This document shows positions 12,001 to 21,064 of a stretch of DNA of 64,000 nucleotides, piece by piece. Positions within the stretch are counted from its first letter, which is position 1, and every line of letters begins with the position of its first letter. The notes below the pieces were generated by a model. That model was not told the DNA's origin. It worked only from the letters and a program-made list of their open reading frames with translations, and did no database searches. The position numbers and the translations under genes are program-made. This DNA is from Planctomycetota bacterium (GTDB taxonomy: Bacteria; Planctomycetota; UBA8742; UBA2392): positions 1 through 64,000 of the forward strand of contig JADLFN010000018.1 in the NCBI GenBank assembly GCA_020845475.1, in the 5' to 3' direction.

Positions 12001-12781
12001 CAGCGGCCCGATCGTGGAAGTGCACGAACAATCGGCCACGGGCACGGCGGTGGCTTACAACCAGGCCGTGACCGCCGGCGGCGGACGCGACTACGGCTCC
12101 CAGGACATTGCGGCGGGTGCTACGGCGGCCAAGCTGATCTTCATCGTCAACAGCGGCACGCAATCCATGACCTGCGGCCTGCCCACCATGGCCGGCCCCG
12201 ATGCCGCGCACTTTGTGCTCAGCACCGCGGGCTTCACCACCACGATTGCGGCGGGCGCGAACTCCTCGGTCTCGATCACCTTTGACCCGAGCTCCGTGGG
12301 CGTGAAGGATGCGTGGCTGGAGTTCACGCACAACGACACGCTCGCGACTTCGCCCTTTATCGTCAACCTGCGCGGCACGGGCACTTCGGCCACGGGCGTG
12401 ATTCTCACCACCACCACACTGCCGGTGGGCAGCGTGGGCACGCCTTACTCCGGCGCCACGCTGGCGGCGGCGCAGGGCACCGCACCGTACACGTTCTCCA
12501 TCTACAGCGGCGCACTGCCCGGCGGGCTCTCCCTGACGCCGACGGGCGATATCTCCGGCACGCCCACCAGCGGCGGCTCGTTCCCGGTCACGTTCCGCGT
12601 TACCGATGCCACGGGCGGCACCAATGACGCCGTCATCAACCTGGCGGTCTCCAACGCGCCCGGCCTGAGCAACCCGCGCGGCGGCGGCTGCACCAGCAGT
12701 GACGACGCCTCCTCGTGGCTGCTGTTGCTCGGCGTTCTGGCCGCGCTGGCGGTTGGCGCTCGCGCGCTCAAGCGGGCGTAG
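9086..12781 (+). CDS. Giant secreted GEVED/choice-of-anchor-D/putative-Ig repeat protein, tandem paralogue of 5089-8763
   Basis: RBS GGAGG at 9071, start MKFSLSTMLVTVALLVGAAALEAQ; same domain order as the upstream gene; C-terminus GGGCTSSDDAS-hydrophobic-RALKRA. Confidence 0.88.
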   Translation: MKFSLSTMLVTVALLVGAAALEAQSPPMGGYNNSPYYYGTSYGMNFSNVEIKFGTQTLLSNASGASASPFNTFFSAVTPANLIPGQSHDIIATIAGPYQCGVCVWIDYDNDGTFNDTNERVCFTSTSATGPMTMSFTPALGVGGVRRLRLRSNYYSAGAQVCYAQYSYGEAEDYLVNLGFAIATANPLPTAAQGSAYSQTITATNGTVPYTWTLPVTGLPTGMGAAASGNDLVISGTPTVPGTFQFTLTVTDSKTPTADQAQRQFQITVVPPPAAMPFIDDFSTDKGWQLGTTWSRGPATAYTPSTSPPRAEPGTDYSSTTDNNIIGDVIGGDYALNQSATQWAISPMVNCSTGTNVKCRIRRWLGNAIGTSVFVQISNNGTAWTTVWSQSPSTGQSTIRDTSWQSITYNISQWASGFATVQMRFGVGPTGSTAHTGWCIDDFEIYDAPTQLEVREGGVAGAIITSNQAVGGLRDFGSIPVGQQSPTLTIAVINNTTASISFASPFTKSGANPGDFYISAGSFTNPVPVGQSTTFTVTFYVSPSASTGVRTASITLTHNAGGGAINQPFVINVRATAVAAAGGVIEARLNNSTGAVIAHQSAATVANSRDFGDQDPNAGPTPYITIWVTNTAAGTLYMTPPDMGGTWWTEFVIDNTGFQNTLGTGQSTTFKIAFDPTSNGVKDAEIRLPCTDPAYPSTGTPGYFAIPVKGNGVTPPVTPTLLVKEGGAAGQVLPHNAPPIGTPRDFGSQLLTAGPTATLTIYIENSGGQTLTLGTPTLTGTGANQFVLNTAGISLSLAAAASTTFTVAFDPTTTGQKDAQVTFTHNDSTKTSPFLINVTGNGITNAASLTVKAGGQTGTTLTNGAAASGATNFGNRDIGAGPSAAVQIYIENPGNANLTLGTPTLAGAAASQYVLNITGFTTTVLPAGNTSFTIAFDPSTTGTKNASISFTHNASSSTTSPFIINLTGNGVPSGPIVEVHEQSATGTAVAYNQAVTAGGGRDYGSQDIAAGATAAKLIFIVNSGTQSMTCGLPTMAGPDAAHFVLSTAGFTTTIAAGANSSVSITFDPSSVGVKDAWLEFTHNDTLATSPFIVNLRGTGTSATGVILTTTTLPVGSVGTPYSGATLAAAQGTAPYTFSIYSGALPGGLSLTPTGDISGTPTSGGSFPVTFRVTDATGGTNDAVINLAVSNAPGLSNPRGGGCTSSDDASSWLLLLGVLAALAVGARALKRA

Positions 12782-12798
12782 TTGAGTCTGTATCCACA

Positions 12799-12836
12799 AA
12801 AAAACCAGCCGCTCGCGCGGCTGGTTTTGTTTTGGC
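12799..12836. terminator. Bidirectional terminator between convergent genes
   Basis: AAAAAAACCAGCCGCTCGCGCGGCTGGTTTTGTTTT. Confidence 0.8.
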
Positions 12837-12845
12837 TTCTGCGGC

Positions 12846-14135
12846 CTACTTGTCTTCGTCCTCGATCAGGATCTCGATCTTGGTGATCACGACCACCTTG
12901 TTGGGCCAGCCGTCGTACTGCTTGATCTCGCCCGAGACGCGCACATACTTGCCCGCGTACTGGGAGAGATCGCCCTTGTCCCAGCGCAGGTCATAGAGCA
13001 CTTTGTCGTCGTCGCCAAAGAGGCGGTGCGAGGCGGGCGTCTTGGCCAGCTTGCCCGTGGCGCCCACGGTGCCTTCGGCCAGCCACGTCACCGGGCCTTC
13101 CTCGACAGGCTTCTTCTCCAAGGCTTCCTTCTTGATGCGCTCGACTTCGGCGTCGCGCTTGGCCTGTTCTTCGGCCAACCGCTTCTTCTCGGCTTCGATC
13201 AATTTGTCCGCGGCGTCAATCTTGCCGATGATCGTCTTGGCCTCGGCGCGCAGCTTTTCGTCAAGCGCGAACTCGGCGTACTGCTCGAACATCTTGCGCA
13301 GGCTGGCCAGCTTCACCTGGGCGGCCGGTTTCTTCAATTCGTCGCGCAGCAGGTTGCGCAGCTCAGCGAACGTCGCGGCTTCGTCGGCCAGTTCTTCCTT
13401 GGTGGGTGCGCGCTTGGCCTCGGGCTGTTTTTCGGTTTCCTTGGGCGGAACCACGCTGCCGCCCTGCACGTCGGGCTTGGCGGTTTCGCCCGAGCCGGGC
13501 TTTTCCACCACGGCCTTGGGATCGACCTTGCGCTCTTCCTTCTTGGCCGGCTCGGCGTCGGGTGCCGGCGCCTTGGTTTCAGCGGGCAGTTTTTCGGGCG
13601 CAATGTCGCGCACTTTCTCCACAAAATCCGCCGCGACAAAGCCGTGGGCCTCGGCGGGCGCGATCACGCGCACATAGGTTTCCGTGGCCATGGCCTTGCC
13701 GCTCTGGCCGTCAATCACGGCCGCCAGCGTCGCACCCTTGCGCACCTGGCCGATGGGGAAGCTGGTCGTGTCGGCCGAGCCGCGCAGGTTCACGCGCTCG
13801 CCCTTGACCGTGTAACTCTTGCCGTCAGCGGCGATCGTTACGAATTCCGCGGCAATCCAGCACGGCGCGTTCTTGGGCAGGCGCACTTCGGCCCAGTTGT
13901 CCTTGACGCCGACAACCACGACTTCTTCGTCCTTCTCGAACACGTAAATCGGCGGGTGATTCGTGCCTGCTCCCGTGCGCAGACGCACGCTCTCGCCCTT
14001 GACCTTGCCGGCGTAGGGCTTGAAGTCCGCGGCTTGCGCCAGCGCCTTCTCGTCGGCCTCATGGGCCAGCACAACCACAGACATGGGAGGAGCCACCAGC
14101 GCGGCCAAAAGTGCAACCCGGGCAAAGTAGGTCAT
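12846..14135 (-). CDS. SH3b-domain secreted protein with coiled-coil
   Basis: Signal peptide MTYFARVALLAALVAPP; VKGESVRLRTGAGTNHPPIY and VKGERVNLRGSADTTSFPIG SH3b repeats. Confidence 0.8.
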   Translation of the reverse strand: MTYFARVALLAALVAPPMSVVVLAHEADEKALAQAADFKPYAGKVKGESVRLRTGAGTNHPPIYVFEKDEEVVVVGVKDNWAEVRLPKNAPCWIAAEFVTIAADGKSYTVKGERVNLRGSADTTSFPIGQVRKGATLAAVIDGQSGKAMATETYVRVIAPAEAHGFVAADFVEKVRDIAPEKLPAETKAPAPDAEPAKKEERKVDPKAVVEKPGSGETAKPDVQGGSVVPPKETEKQPEAKRAPTKEELADEAATFAELRNLLRDELKKPAAQVKLASLRKMFEQYAEFALDEKLRAEAKTIIGKIDAADKLIEAEKKRLAEEQAKRDAEVERIKKEALEKKPVEEGPVTWLAEGTVGATGKLAKTPASHRLFGDDDKVLYDLRWDKGDLSQYAGKYVRVSGEIKQYDGWPNKVVVITKIEILIEDEDK

Positions 14136-14254
14136 TTCATTCTCCGGCGACAAAGCGGTGCGCAAAGCGCGCACAATCAGCGGTGTATCGGCGCGCCAGG
14201 CGCCGCAAGTTGAGCGAAAATGGGAAATGGCGGCAGCGCCGCTATGATGCGCCC

Positions 14255-14947
14255 ATGTTTGCCGCCAAAATCGCGATCGACTGGAACAGCATTTTCGCGG
14301 GGCTCGCGTTTGCCGCCGCCGTCGCCATGGCCGTGGCTGTGGTGCGCCTGCTGCGGCGCGTGAGTGCCTCGCGCAAGCGGGCGCGCGAGGTTCTCAAATG
14401 GGTCGAGTTCCCCGGCAAGCGCGGCTTGGCTCTGGCCCAAAGCATCGAGGGCAGCGCGGCTTACGATGGCGTCGTCGAGGGCCACAAGGTGGCGCACATG
14501 CGCGGTGCAAAGTTCGATCTGCCCGATGACCGCAAGCGCGCGCCCTTGGAAGATCGCTACGTGTGCGTCGCGGCCCAGTGCCAGGCACCGCAGCCCGTGG
14601 GCCTGCAGTTATGGAAGGAAACGGCCAACGACGAAATCCGCAAGGAAACGCGCAAGCTAAATGAAGTCATCATCGGCATTGAGGAACTGGATCGCGCGCT
14701 GATCATCCGCGGCAAACAGGCCGCTGAAATCCGCGCCCTGCTGGGAAAGCCCGAAGTTTCACAGGCACTGCTCGCGTTCTTTGGAGATTGGCCCGAGAGC
14801 ATCGTGAGCGATTACTGGGTCAAGTGCGAAGCCGACCTCGCCAATGAAAATCCGCCCGCCCCCGAAGCCATGCTGCACGCGGCTTTGCACCTGGCCAAAA
14901 CCCTGGATCAGCACGCCAAACGTGCCGGGCGCCAAAGCGCGCAATAA
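14255..14947 (+). CDS. Hypothetical single-pass membrane protein
   Basis: ORF start MFAAKIAIDWNSIFAGLAFAAAVAMAVAVVRLLRR. Confidence 0.7.
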   Translation: MFAAKIAIDWNSIFAGLAFAAAVAMAVAVVRLLRRVSASRKRAREVLKWVEFPGKRGLALAQSIEGSAAYDGVVEGHKVAHMRGAKFDLPDDRKRAPLEDRYVCVAAQCQAPQPVGLQLWKETANDEIRKETRKLNEVIIGIEELDRALIIRGKQAAEIRALLGKPEVSQALLAFFGDWPESIVSDYWVKCEADLANENPPAPEAMLHAALHLAKTLDQHAKRAGRQSAQ

Positions 14948-14989
14948 TCCTGACCCCTTTTGGGCAGCAGGCGGCACTCCTAGGCTGTC

Positions 14990-15499
14990 ATGCTCATGGC
15001 CGCCGATCCGAAACTCGAGCTGGAACAGCTCGTGGAGACCCACCAGCACGGGGTCTGGCGCTACCTTCGTTTTCTGGGTGCGAGCGAAGCCGAGGCCGAT
15101 GACCTGACGCAGGAAACGTTCCTCGAGGTCTGGCGCAAACCCTTTGAGCAGCTTTCGCGGGCGGCCACCGCGGCCTATCTGCGCAACGTGGCCAAGAACC
15201 GCTTTCTCATGTTCATCCGCGCGCGCGGCCGTCGCCCCGCGGTGATCGACCTGGAGCAGGCCGAGCACGACTTCGCCCAGTTCGCCCGCGTTGACGGCGG
15301 TGACGCCCAAGTTGAAGCGCTCAACGATTGCATGGGCAAGCTCGATGGCCGCGCCAAACAGGCCGTCGATCTGTTTTATCGCGATGGTCATTCGCGCGAA
15401 GAAGCCGCGCGGCTGATGAACATCAAGGAAGAGGGTTTCAAAACACTGTTGCGGCGCATCAAGGAAATCCTGCGCGAGTGCATGGAGAGCCGTAAGTAG
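14990..15499 (+). CDS. ECF-type RNA polymerase sigma factor
   Basis: EADDLTQETFLEVWRKPFEQL (region 2) and HSREEAARLMNIKEEGFKTLLRRIKEILRE (region 4). Confidence 0.88.
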   Translation: MLMAADPKLELEQLVETHQHGVWRYLRFLGASEAEADDLTQETFLEVWRKPFEQLSRAATAAYLRNVAKNRFLMFIRARGRRPAVIDLEQAEHDFAQFARVDGGDAQVEALNDCMGKLDGRAKQAVDLFYRDGHSREEAARLMNIKEEGFKTLLRRIKEILRECMESRK

Positions 15500-15523
15500 G
15501 GGCGACATATATGTCGCCCCTAC
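15496..15523. repeat. 28-bp dispersed palindrome, copy 1; TAG stop of the sigma gene lies inside it
   Basis: GTAGGGGCGACATATATGTCGCCCCTAC, perfect palindrome. Confidence 0.95.
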
Positions 15524-15543
15524 GGTGCAGGCCGGAGAAAAGC

Positions 15544-17025
15544 GTGAACGACAATCAAGACCGCCTGATGGACCAGATGATTGAGGAAGCCGCGCGCAAG
15601 AACGGCCCGCCGGATCTGCGCGCGAAAATCATGGCCGCCGCAAGCAACCAGTCTGCGCCCCGCAATACGGGCAAGCTCATTGCCCTGCCACAGCGCCGTG
15701 TGCGCGTGCTGCCGATAGCCATCACCGCCATTGCGGCGCTGATTGTGCTGACGGTGCTGGCGAACATCGATTTCGTGCGCGATCTCGTAACGCGCGCCAA
15801 TAACGGAACAAGAGCCCAGAGCGCAAGCGCCCCTTCGACGGGTTCAGGGCCGGCAGGATTTTCGGGCAACGCACCCGCGCCCGCAGAACCCAAGTCTGTC
15901 AAAGCGCCTGACGTCAGCGACGGATCCGCATTCCCGCCCGCAAACGAGTCACCCCAAGAGCAACCAAAGCCGGATCAGCCCAAACCCGACGAGCCCCTCA
16001 AGCCCGACGAGGTGAGAAAGCCCGAAGAGAAACCGCCCGAAGAGCGCAAGCCCGACGGCGAAGTGGAAAAACCCAGGCAGCCCGAAGAAACGCAACCCAA
16101 GGAAACTCCGCGCAAGGAGCCCGCCGTCATCGCCAATGTGCTTGGCAAACCGAAACTCAAGCTGCGCTACGCCGAACATGAAGCCTGGAGCGAACACGAT
16201 GGCGCCGCTTTGAAGTCCGGCGTGCAGCTTCAGGCGCGCGGCTACGTTGACCTCACGCTGACCTCGGGCGCGCTCATGCGCATCAGCGGCGAGGTTGTGC
16301 TCAGCGGTGATGGCGGCAAGCTCGAATCCTCGATGCTCAAGGACGAACTCTATTTCGACAATCGCGGCTGCAACCAGCCCCTGACGATCATCAGCCAGAA
16401 GCTGCGCGCGGAGCTGAAAGACGGCGCAGCCCTGTTCTCGGAATCACCGGGCGCGCTGGAGATTGCCTGCCTCGACGGCGAAGTCAGCACCAGCGCGGGC
16501 GTGGTTGCGGCGGGCAGCATGAAACGCCTGACGGCGCGCGGATTGGGCGCGGCCAAGCCCTTTGCCATGGATCGCACACTGACGGAAATTCCCGCGAGAG
16601 TGCTGCTGCGCGAGGACTTTGATCAGGAACCCAAGGGCGGCCTCTATGGCGGCGTGATTGAAAAGGGCGTGGCCATGGCCAAGGGCCACGCCGAATTTGT
16701 GGCCTTCCGCTTCAATCCGACGTTGACCGTGCTGCCGCGCATGGCGCTGCGCTTTTCCGTGCGCTGCTCCAGGGCCAAGCGCCTGCAACTGGAACTCTTC
16801 GAACAGGGCAACGACCAGCCCTGGCTGATTCACCTCACGCCCAAACAGGGCGAGTGGGTGGAAGTCACCGTGAAATTCGACGACCTGCGCCTGCGCGACA
16901 AACCGGCTGCGCGCCTTGCCGCCGACACGCTCTTGCGCAACTTCAAGCTCTATGTCGAAGGCGAAACAGACGCCTCGCTGGAAATCGATTGGGTCGAGTT
17001 TGTTCGCCTCGGCCCGGGGGAATGA
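15544..17025 (+). CDS. FecR-like / anti-sigma-type membrane protein
   Basis: One TM segment after a short cytoplasmic N-terminus, Pro/Lys/Glu-rich linker, FecR-like domain (ALKSGVQLQARGYVDLTLTSGALMRISGEVVL); directly downstream of the ECF sigma gene. Confidence 0.7.
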   Translation: MNDNQDRLMDQMIEEAARKNGPPDLRAKIMAAASNQSAPRNTGKLIALPQRRVRVLPIAITAIAALIVLTVLANIDFVRDLVTRANNGTRAQSASAPSTGSGPAGFSGNAPAPAEPKSVKAPDVSDGSAFPPANESPQEQPKPDQPKPDEPLKPDEVRKPEEKPPEERKPDGEVEKPRQPEETQPKETPRKEPAVIANVLGKPKLKLRYAEHEAWSEHDGAALKSGVQLQARGYVDLTLTSGALMRISGEVVLSGDGGKLESSMLKDELYFDNRGCNQPLTIISQKLRAELKDGAALFSESPGALEIACLDGEVSTSAGVVAAGSMKRLTARGLGAAKPFAMDRTLTEIPARVLLREDFDQEPKGGLYGGVIEKGVAMAKGHAEFVAFRFNPTLTVLPRMALRFSVRCSRAKRLQLELFEQGNDQPWLIHLTPKQGEWVEVTVKFDDLRLRDKPAARLAADTLLRNFKLYVEGETDASLEIDWVEFVRLGPGE

Positions 17026-17031
17026 GAAACC

Positions 17032-18924
17032 ATGAAATACGCAAGCATTGCACTGCTGGCACTGACACTCGCGGCCTGCGCCGGCGGCGGGGGCTCGGGC
17101 GGCGTGGGATTGCCCGGCGCGCTGGCCATCACGACCGCGAGCCTGCCCGGCGCGACCGTGAGCACAACTTATACGCAAACGCTGCAGGCCAGCGGCGGCA
17201 CGGCGCCCTACTCGTGGCTGATCACGACCGGCAGCCTGCCCGGCGGGCTGACTCTTGACACGTCAACAGGCATTATCGGCGGCATTTCCACGGTGCTGGG
17301 CACGAGCAATTTCACCGTTCAGTGCACCGACAGCGCGGCAACACCCGCTGTGGTCACGCGCGCCCTGAGCATCACCGTGGCACCCGCGGGCGGCGCGCTC
17401 AGCATTACAACTACAAGCCTGCCCGCCGGTGCGCAGGGCAGCGCCTACTCGGCCACGCTCGCGGCCACGGGCGGAACCACACCGTACACCTGGAGTATTA
17501 CGTCAGGCACGCTGCACGCAGGGCTTGCGCTCACACAATCCACGGGCGCGATTGCAGGCACGCCGACCGCGACCGGAACCAACAGCATCACTTTCATGGT
17601 CATGGACAGCGGCACGCCCGCTCAGACCGATACCAAGGTTCTGCCGCTGGCCGTAAACTCAAGCGGCTCGCAGTATGACCCAAGCTGGGGCAGCAACACG
17701 CCGGTCTCGACGATCAATTTCAATTACAACTCCGGCCAGACTTCGGAACAAAACTGGTCAGCGCTGGCAACGGCAATGAACGCGCTCACACCGGGCCAGA
17801 AGCTGGTGATCGGCGCGGGCACCTATACCAAGACCAGCTTTTTCAATCTCACGTGCAGCGGCAATGCCACTGCACCCATCTGGATTGAGGCGGCCAGCGG
17901 CGCCACGGTGATCATCAACCACAGCGGCACGAGCCAGAACATCATCAACGTGGGCTCGGGCAGCCCGGTGCGTTATCTGGCCATGCGCAACATCGAGTTC
18001 ACCGGCGGCAGCCATGGCGTGCGTTTCTACGACTGCCAGAACGTGTGGTTTGACCGCAACAAGGTGCATGGCACGGGTGACGCCGGCATTTCAACGAACA
18101 CCAACAACACCAGCTTCATGTACATCACGCGCAACGAAATCTACGACACCGACGGCACCGGCGAGGGCATGTATCTGGGCGCGAACAATGGCGCGGTGAT
18201 CATGAGCCAGAGCATCATCGCGCTCAACCACGTGCACGACACGAACAAGGCCACCGTGAGCCAGGGCGACGGCATCGAGCTCAAGCAGGGTTCATGGGGC
18301 AACCTGATCGCTGAAAACCTCGTGCACGACTGCAAGTATCCCTGCATCCTCGTTTACGGCACGGCGGGCCAGGCGCAGAACATCGTCGAGCGCAACACAT
18401 GCTACAACTCCGGCGACAACGCCATGCAGATCCAGGGCGAGTGCATTGTGCGCAATAACCTCGTCATCAACGCCACCGGCAGCGCCTTTGCCTCGCAGGT
18501 TCACCAGGGCAATCCCACCAACCTGCAAGTGATGCACAACACGTTCATCAATTCAGGCCGCGCCGTGAACCTCAGCGCGTGGCAGGGTGCTTCAAACATG
18601 GTGTTCGCCAACAACGTGTGCTACAGCCAATCCAACGACGCGATCCGCTTCGCCACGGGCAACACCGGCGTAACCTGCGTGGGCAACGTGATTGCGGGCG
18701 CGCTCGTGACTGTGCCTGCGGGCGGCACTGTGGCCACCAGCAACACCGCCAACCCGCTGCTTGATTTTACGAGCCTCACCTGGAACGCCACCTCGCGCAA
18801 CGCGCTGCCCGTTGCGGGCTGCACGATCATCGGCGCGGGCAACGCCACGCACGCCGTCAGCAACGACATCACCGGCGCCACCCGCGCAAGCCAGCTCGAA
18901 AGCGGCTGCTACGACCGGCCGTAA
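17032..18924 (+). CDS. Lipoprotein with putative-Ig repeats and right-handed parallel beta-helix
   Basis: Lipobox ALTLAACAGG; GGTAPYSWLITTGSLPGGLTLD repeats; NIEFTGGSHGVRFYDCQNVWFDRNKVHGTGDAGIS beta-helix. Confidence 0.8.
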   Translation: MKYASIALLALTLAACAGGGGSGGVGLPGALAITTASLPGATVSTTYTQTLQASGGTAPYSWLITTGSLPGGLTLDTSTGIIGGISTVLGTSNFTVQCTDSAATPAVVTRALSITVAPAGGALSITTTSLPAGAQGSAYSATLAATGGTTPYTWSITSGTLHAGLALTQSTGAIAGTPTATGTNSITFMVMDSGTPAQTDTKVLPLAVNSSGSQYDPSWGSNTPVSTINFNYNSGQTSEQNWSALATAMNALTPGQKLVIGAGTYTKTSFFNLTCSGNATAPIWIEAASGATVIINHSGTSQNIINVGSGSPVRYLAMRNIEFTGGSHGVRFYDCQNVWFDRNKVHGTGDAGISTNTNNTSFMYITRNEIYDTDGTGEGMYLGANNGAVIMSQSIIALNHVHDTNKATVSQGDGIELKQGSWGNLIAENLVHDCKYPCILVYGTAGQAQNIVERNTCYNSGDNAMQIQGECIVRNNLVINATGSAFASQVHQGNPTNLQVMHNTFINSGRAVNLSAWQGASNMVFANNVCYSQSNDAIRFATGNTGVTCVGNVIAGALVTVPAGGTVATSNTANPLLDFTSLTWNATSRNALPVAGCTIIGAGNATHAVSNDITGATRASQLESGCYDRP

Positions 18925-20112
18925 TCACGGAATCTGCCGGCGGGAGAACAAAGCCGCACCCGCCGGCAACAGCGCCAGCGCAAGCAGCAGGCGCAGCAGC
19001 GCGGCTTTCGCGTCATCAAAGTGCGCGGCTTCGCCTGCACCCACGCGCTCAAAGTTGGCGGGCTCATTGAGGGGCGGCAACCCGCTCAGGGATTCAGCGA
19101 GTAACTGTGTGGCGCCGGGCTGGGCGTCCTTTTCGCCTTGAACGTCGCGGCGGCGCGCGCGCGCCGCAGCATCGCCCGGCGCGAGTGCCGGCAACAATGT
19201 GAGCGAAGCGAGCACGAGCGCGCCGGCCAAGGCCGCCGTCGGCGCTGTGGAAAGCGAGCGCACAGCAAGCGACACGCCCGCGCAAAGCAACGCGCCGCAG
19301 GCGCCAATCAACGCCAGCCAGGTAATGCTCGCCAGTGGGTTTTCGCTGCCCTGAACCAGCCGGCACTCTTCGCGCTTCATGCCCACACTGAGCGCGGGGT
19401 CGATGGCGCGGCACACCACGGTGATGCGTTTTCCGCCGGGGTGCGGGGCGCTGAAGGTGGCGCGGCGGCGGGCTTCCGCGTGCGTCGATGCGATTACTTC
19501 GCGCTCGCCTTTCAGGCGAATCTCCAGCGGCACGCCGCGCTCGGGCGCCTGTTCCATGGTCCAGGCAATTTCGAACTGCAGCTTGCCGTGAATCGTTTCC
19601 CCCAGCTCTTCGCCATCGAAGCTGAACTCGAGGCGCTCGTCCTTACGCAAGATGAACTGGCGCTCGGGCTTTCCTTCACGCGGGCCGAAATACGCCATGG
19701 CCGAGGCGTAGCGCACGCGCTCCAGGTTCGCCACATCGCCCGCCAGCGGCGAAGCCAGCACGCCGCCCAGCGCCATCATCGCGCCAACCGCGGCCACGAA
19801 CGCAAAACACGCCAGCGCCGATCCGGCAAACCACTCTGAACGCCGCACCGGCAGAATCGACCAGCCGCGCCTGGGCGATGGCCGGATGATGTAGGCCGCG
19901 CCCACCAGCGCCGCAAGCGGCAGCAACAGGCGCAGGCCCTCACTCACCAGCGCACGCGAGAGCCACGCGCGAGAAGCCGCGTCGTCGCCGCCAAAGGCCA
20001 GCGTAATCGCCGGGTTGGCCACAACCAGCGCGAATGCGCCAAGCCACGCCAGGGGCGAGCGCAGGGCTTCGCGCAGATGGGCGAGAAATACGGCAAGTAT
20101 GCGGCGCACCAT
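18925..20112 (-). CDS. Multi-pass membrane protein, possibly ABC-2-like permease
   Basis: Hydrophobic segments at both ends with a soluble central domain; long ORF. Confidence 0.55.
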   Translation of the reverse strand: MVRRILAVFLAHLREALRSPLAWLGAFALVVANPAITLAFGGDDAASRAWLSRALVSEGLRLLLPLAALVGAAYIIRPSPRRGWSILPVRRSEWFAGSALACFAFVAAVGAMMALGGVLASPLAGDVANLERVRYASAMAYFGPREGKPERQFILRKDERLEFSFDGEELGETIHGKLQFEIAWTMEQAPERGVPLEIRLKGEREVIASTHAEARRRATFSAPHPGGKRITVVCRAIDPALSVGMKREECRLVQGSENPLASITWLALIGACGALLCAGVSLAVRSLSTAPTAALAGALVLASLTLLPALAPGDAAARARRRDVQGEKDAQPGATQLLAESLSGLPPLNEPANFERVGAGEAAHFDDAKAALLRLLLALALLPAGAALFSRRQIP

Positions 20113-20209
20113 GGCCCCAATCTACAAGTTCCCGGGCGGCATTCCGCATATGGCCAAAGCCGGGCCGGCAATGTAGGCTCACCACTCCCCCACCAGACGG
20201 AAGTTGACC

Positions 20210-21064
20210 GTGAAAGCACTCTATTTGACAGCGCTGGTCGCGCTTTCCGCACTGGCGGCCGGCTGCTCTGCTCCGCAGGGTCGCAGCGGCGACAACGACA
20301 GCTTCAGCTCTTCCGTTGAGCGCGACACCTACCTGCACGGAACGCGCGGCTACACCATCTCGCGCACCTATAACAAGGCTGAGTTCCGCGAGAAAATGGC
20401 GGCTGAACCGCAGGCCGACAACGTTCTGGTTGAGGAGTTTTTCACGGTGCGCGTGCTGCGCGACCATAACCGCCGCGACCTGTTGACCGATTCCGGATAC
20501 GCCCGCCGCCGCCTTGATCGCGAGAGCGGCGCGCATTTCTATGAATTCTTCGATCTGGGCTGGAAGCTGATTGCCTATCTCGACGCGCGCGGCGAACTGC
20601 ACGTTCCCAACGCTGCGGGCAAGTCGGAGGCGCTGGGGCGCTACCAGGTGGATGACGCGCTGATTCTGGTTTACGGCGCGCGCGGCGGCTTCACTTACGA
20701 CCAATCGCAATACGATGAAAGCCGCGCCAAAGCGGCCGTGGTGGAATCCGGCGAGGGCGACACGACAGCCGCCGAGCTGCGTTCACGCTCGCCGCGCGAA
20801 CGCGGCGTGTATCTGCGCGCCGCCCGCGAAAACGGCCCGGTGGTTGAACTGCGCCGCTACCGCCCCGTTGAAATCGCCGCGCTGGCCGACGGCTTCCGCA
20901 AGGAGCGCTTCGACGCCAACAAGGAAGAAGAACTCAAGCAACTGCGCGCGGCACGGCGCGGTACAGAAGCGCCCGACGGCAGCTACGGCGGCCTGGAATT
21001 CAAGGATGGCCAGCCGGTGGATGCCAACGGCAATCCCATAGCGCGCGGCTCCGCCGCCAAATAG
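20210..21064 (+). CDS. Hypothetical lipoprotein
   Basis: VKALYLTALVALSALAAGCSAPQ lipobox; GTG start. Confidence 0.7.
   Translation: MKALYLTALVALSALAAGCSAPQGRSGDNDSFSSSVERDTYLHGTRGYTISRTYNKAEFREKMAAEPQADNVLVEEFFTVRVLRDHNRRDLLTDSGYARRRLDRESGAHFYEFFDLGWKLIAYLDARGELHVPNAAGKSEALGRYQVDDALILVYGARGGFTYDQSQYDESRAKAAVVESGEGDTTAAELRSRSPRERGVYLRAARENGPVVELRRYRPVEIAALADGFRKERFDANKEEELKQLRAARRGTEAPDGSYGGLEFKDGQPVDANGNPIARGSAAK

Noticed and set aside
13026-14213. 395-aa plus-strand ORF opposite the SH3b gene
   Set aside because: Shadow ORF with no coding signature; the minus strand has a signal peptide and SH3b motifs.
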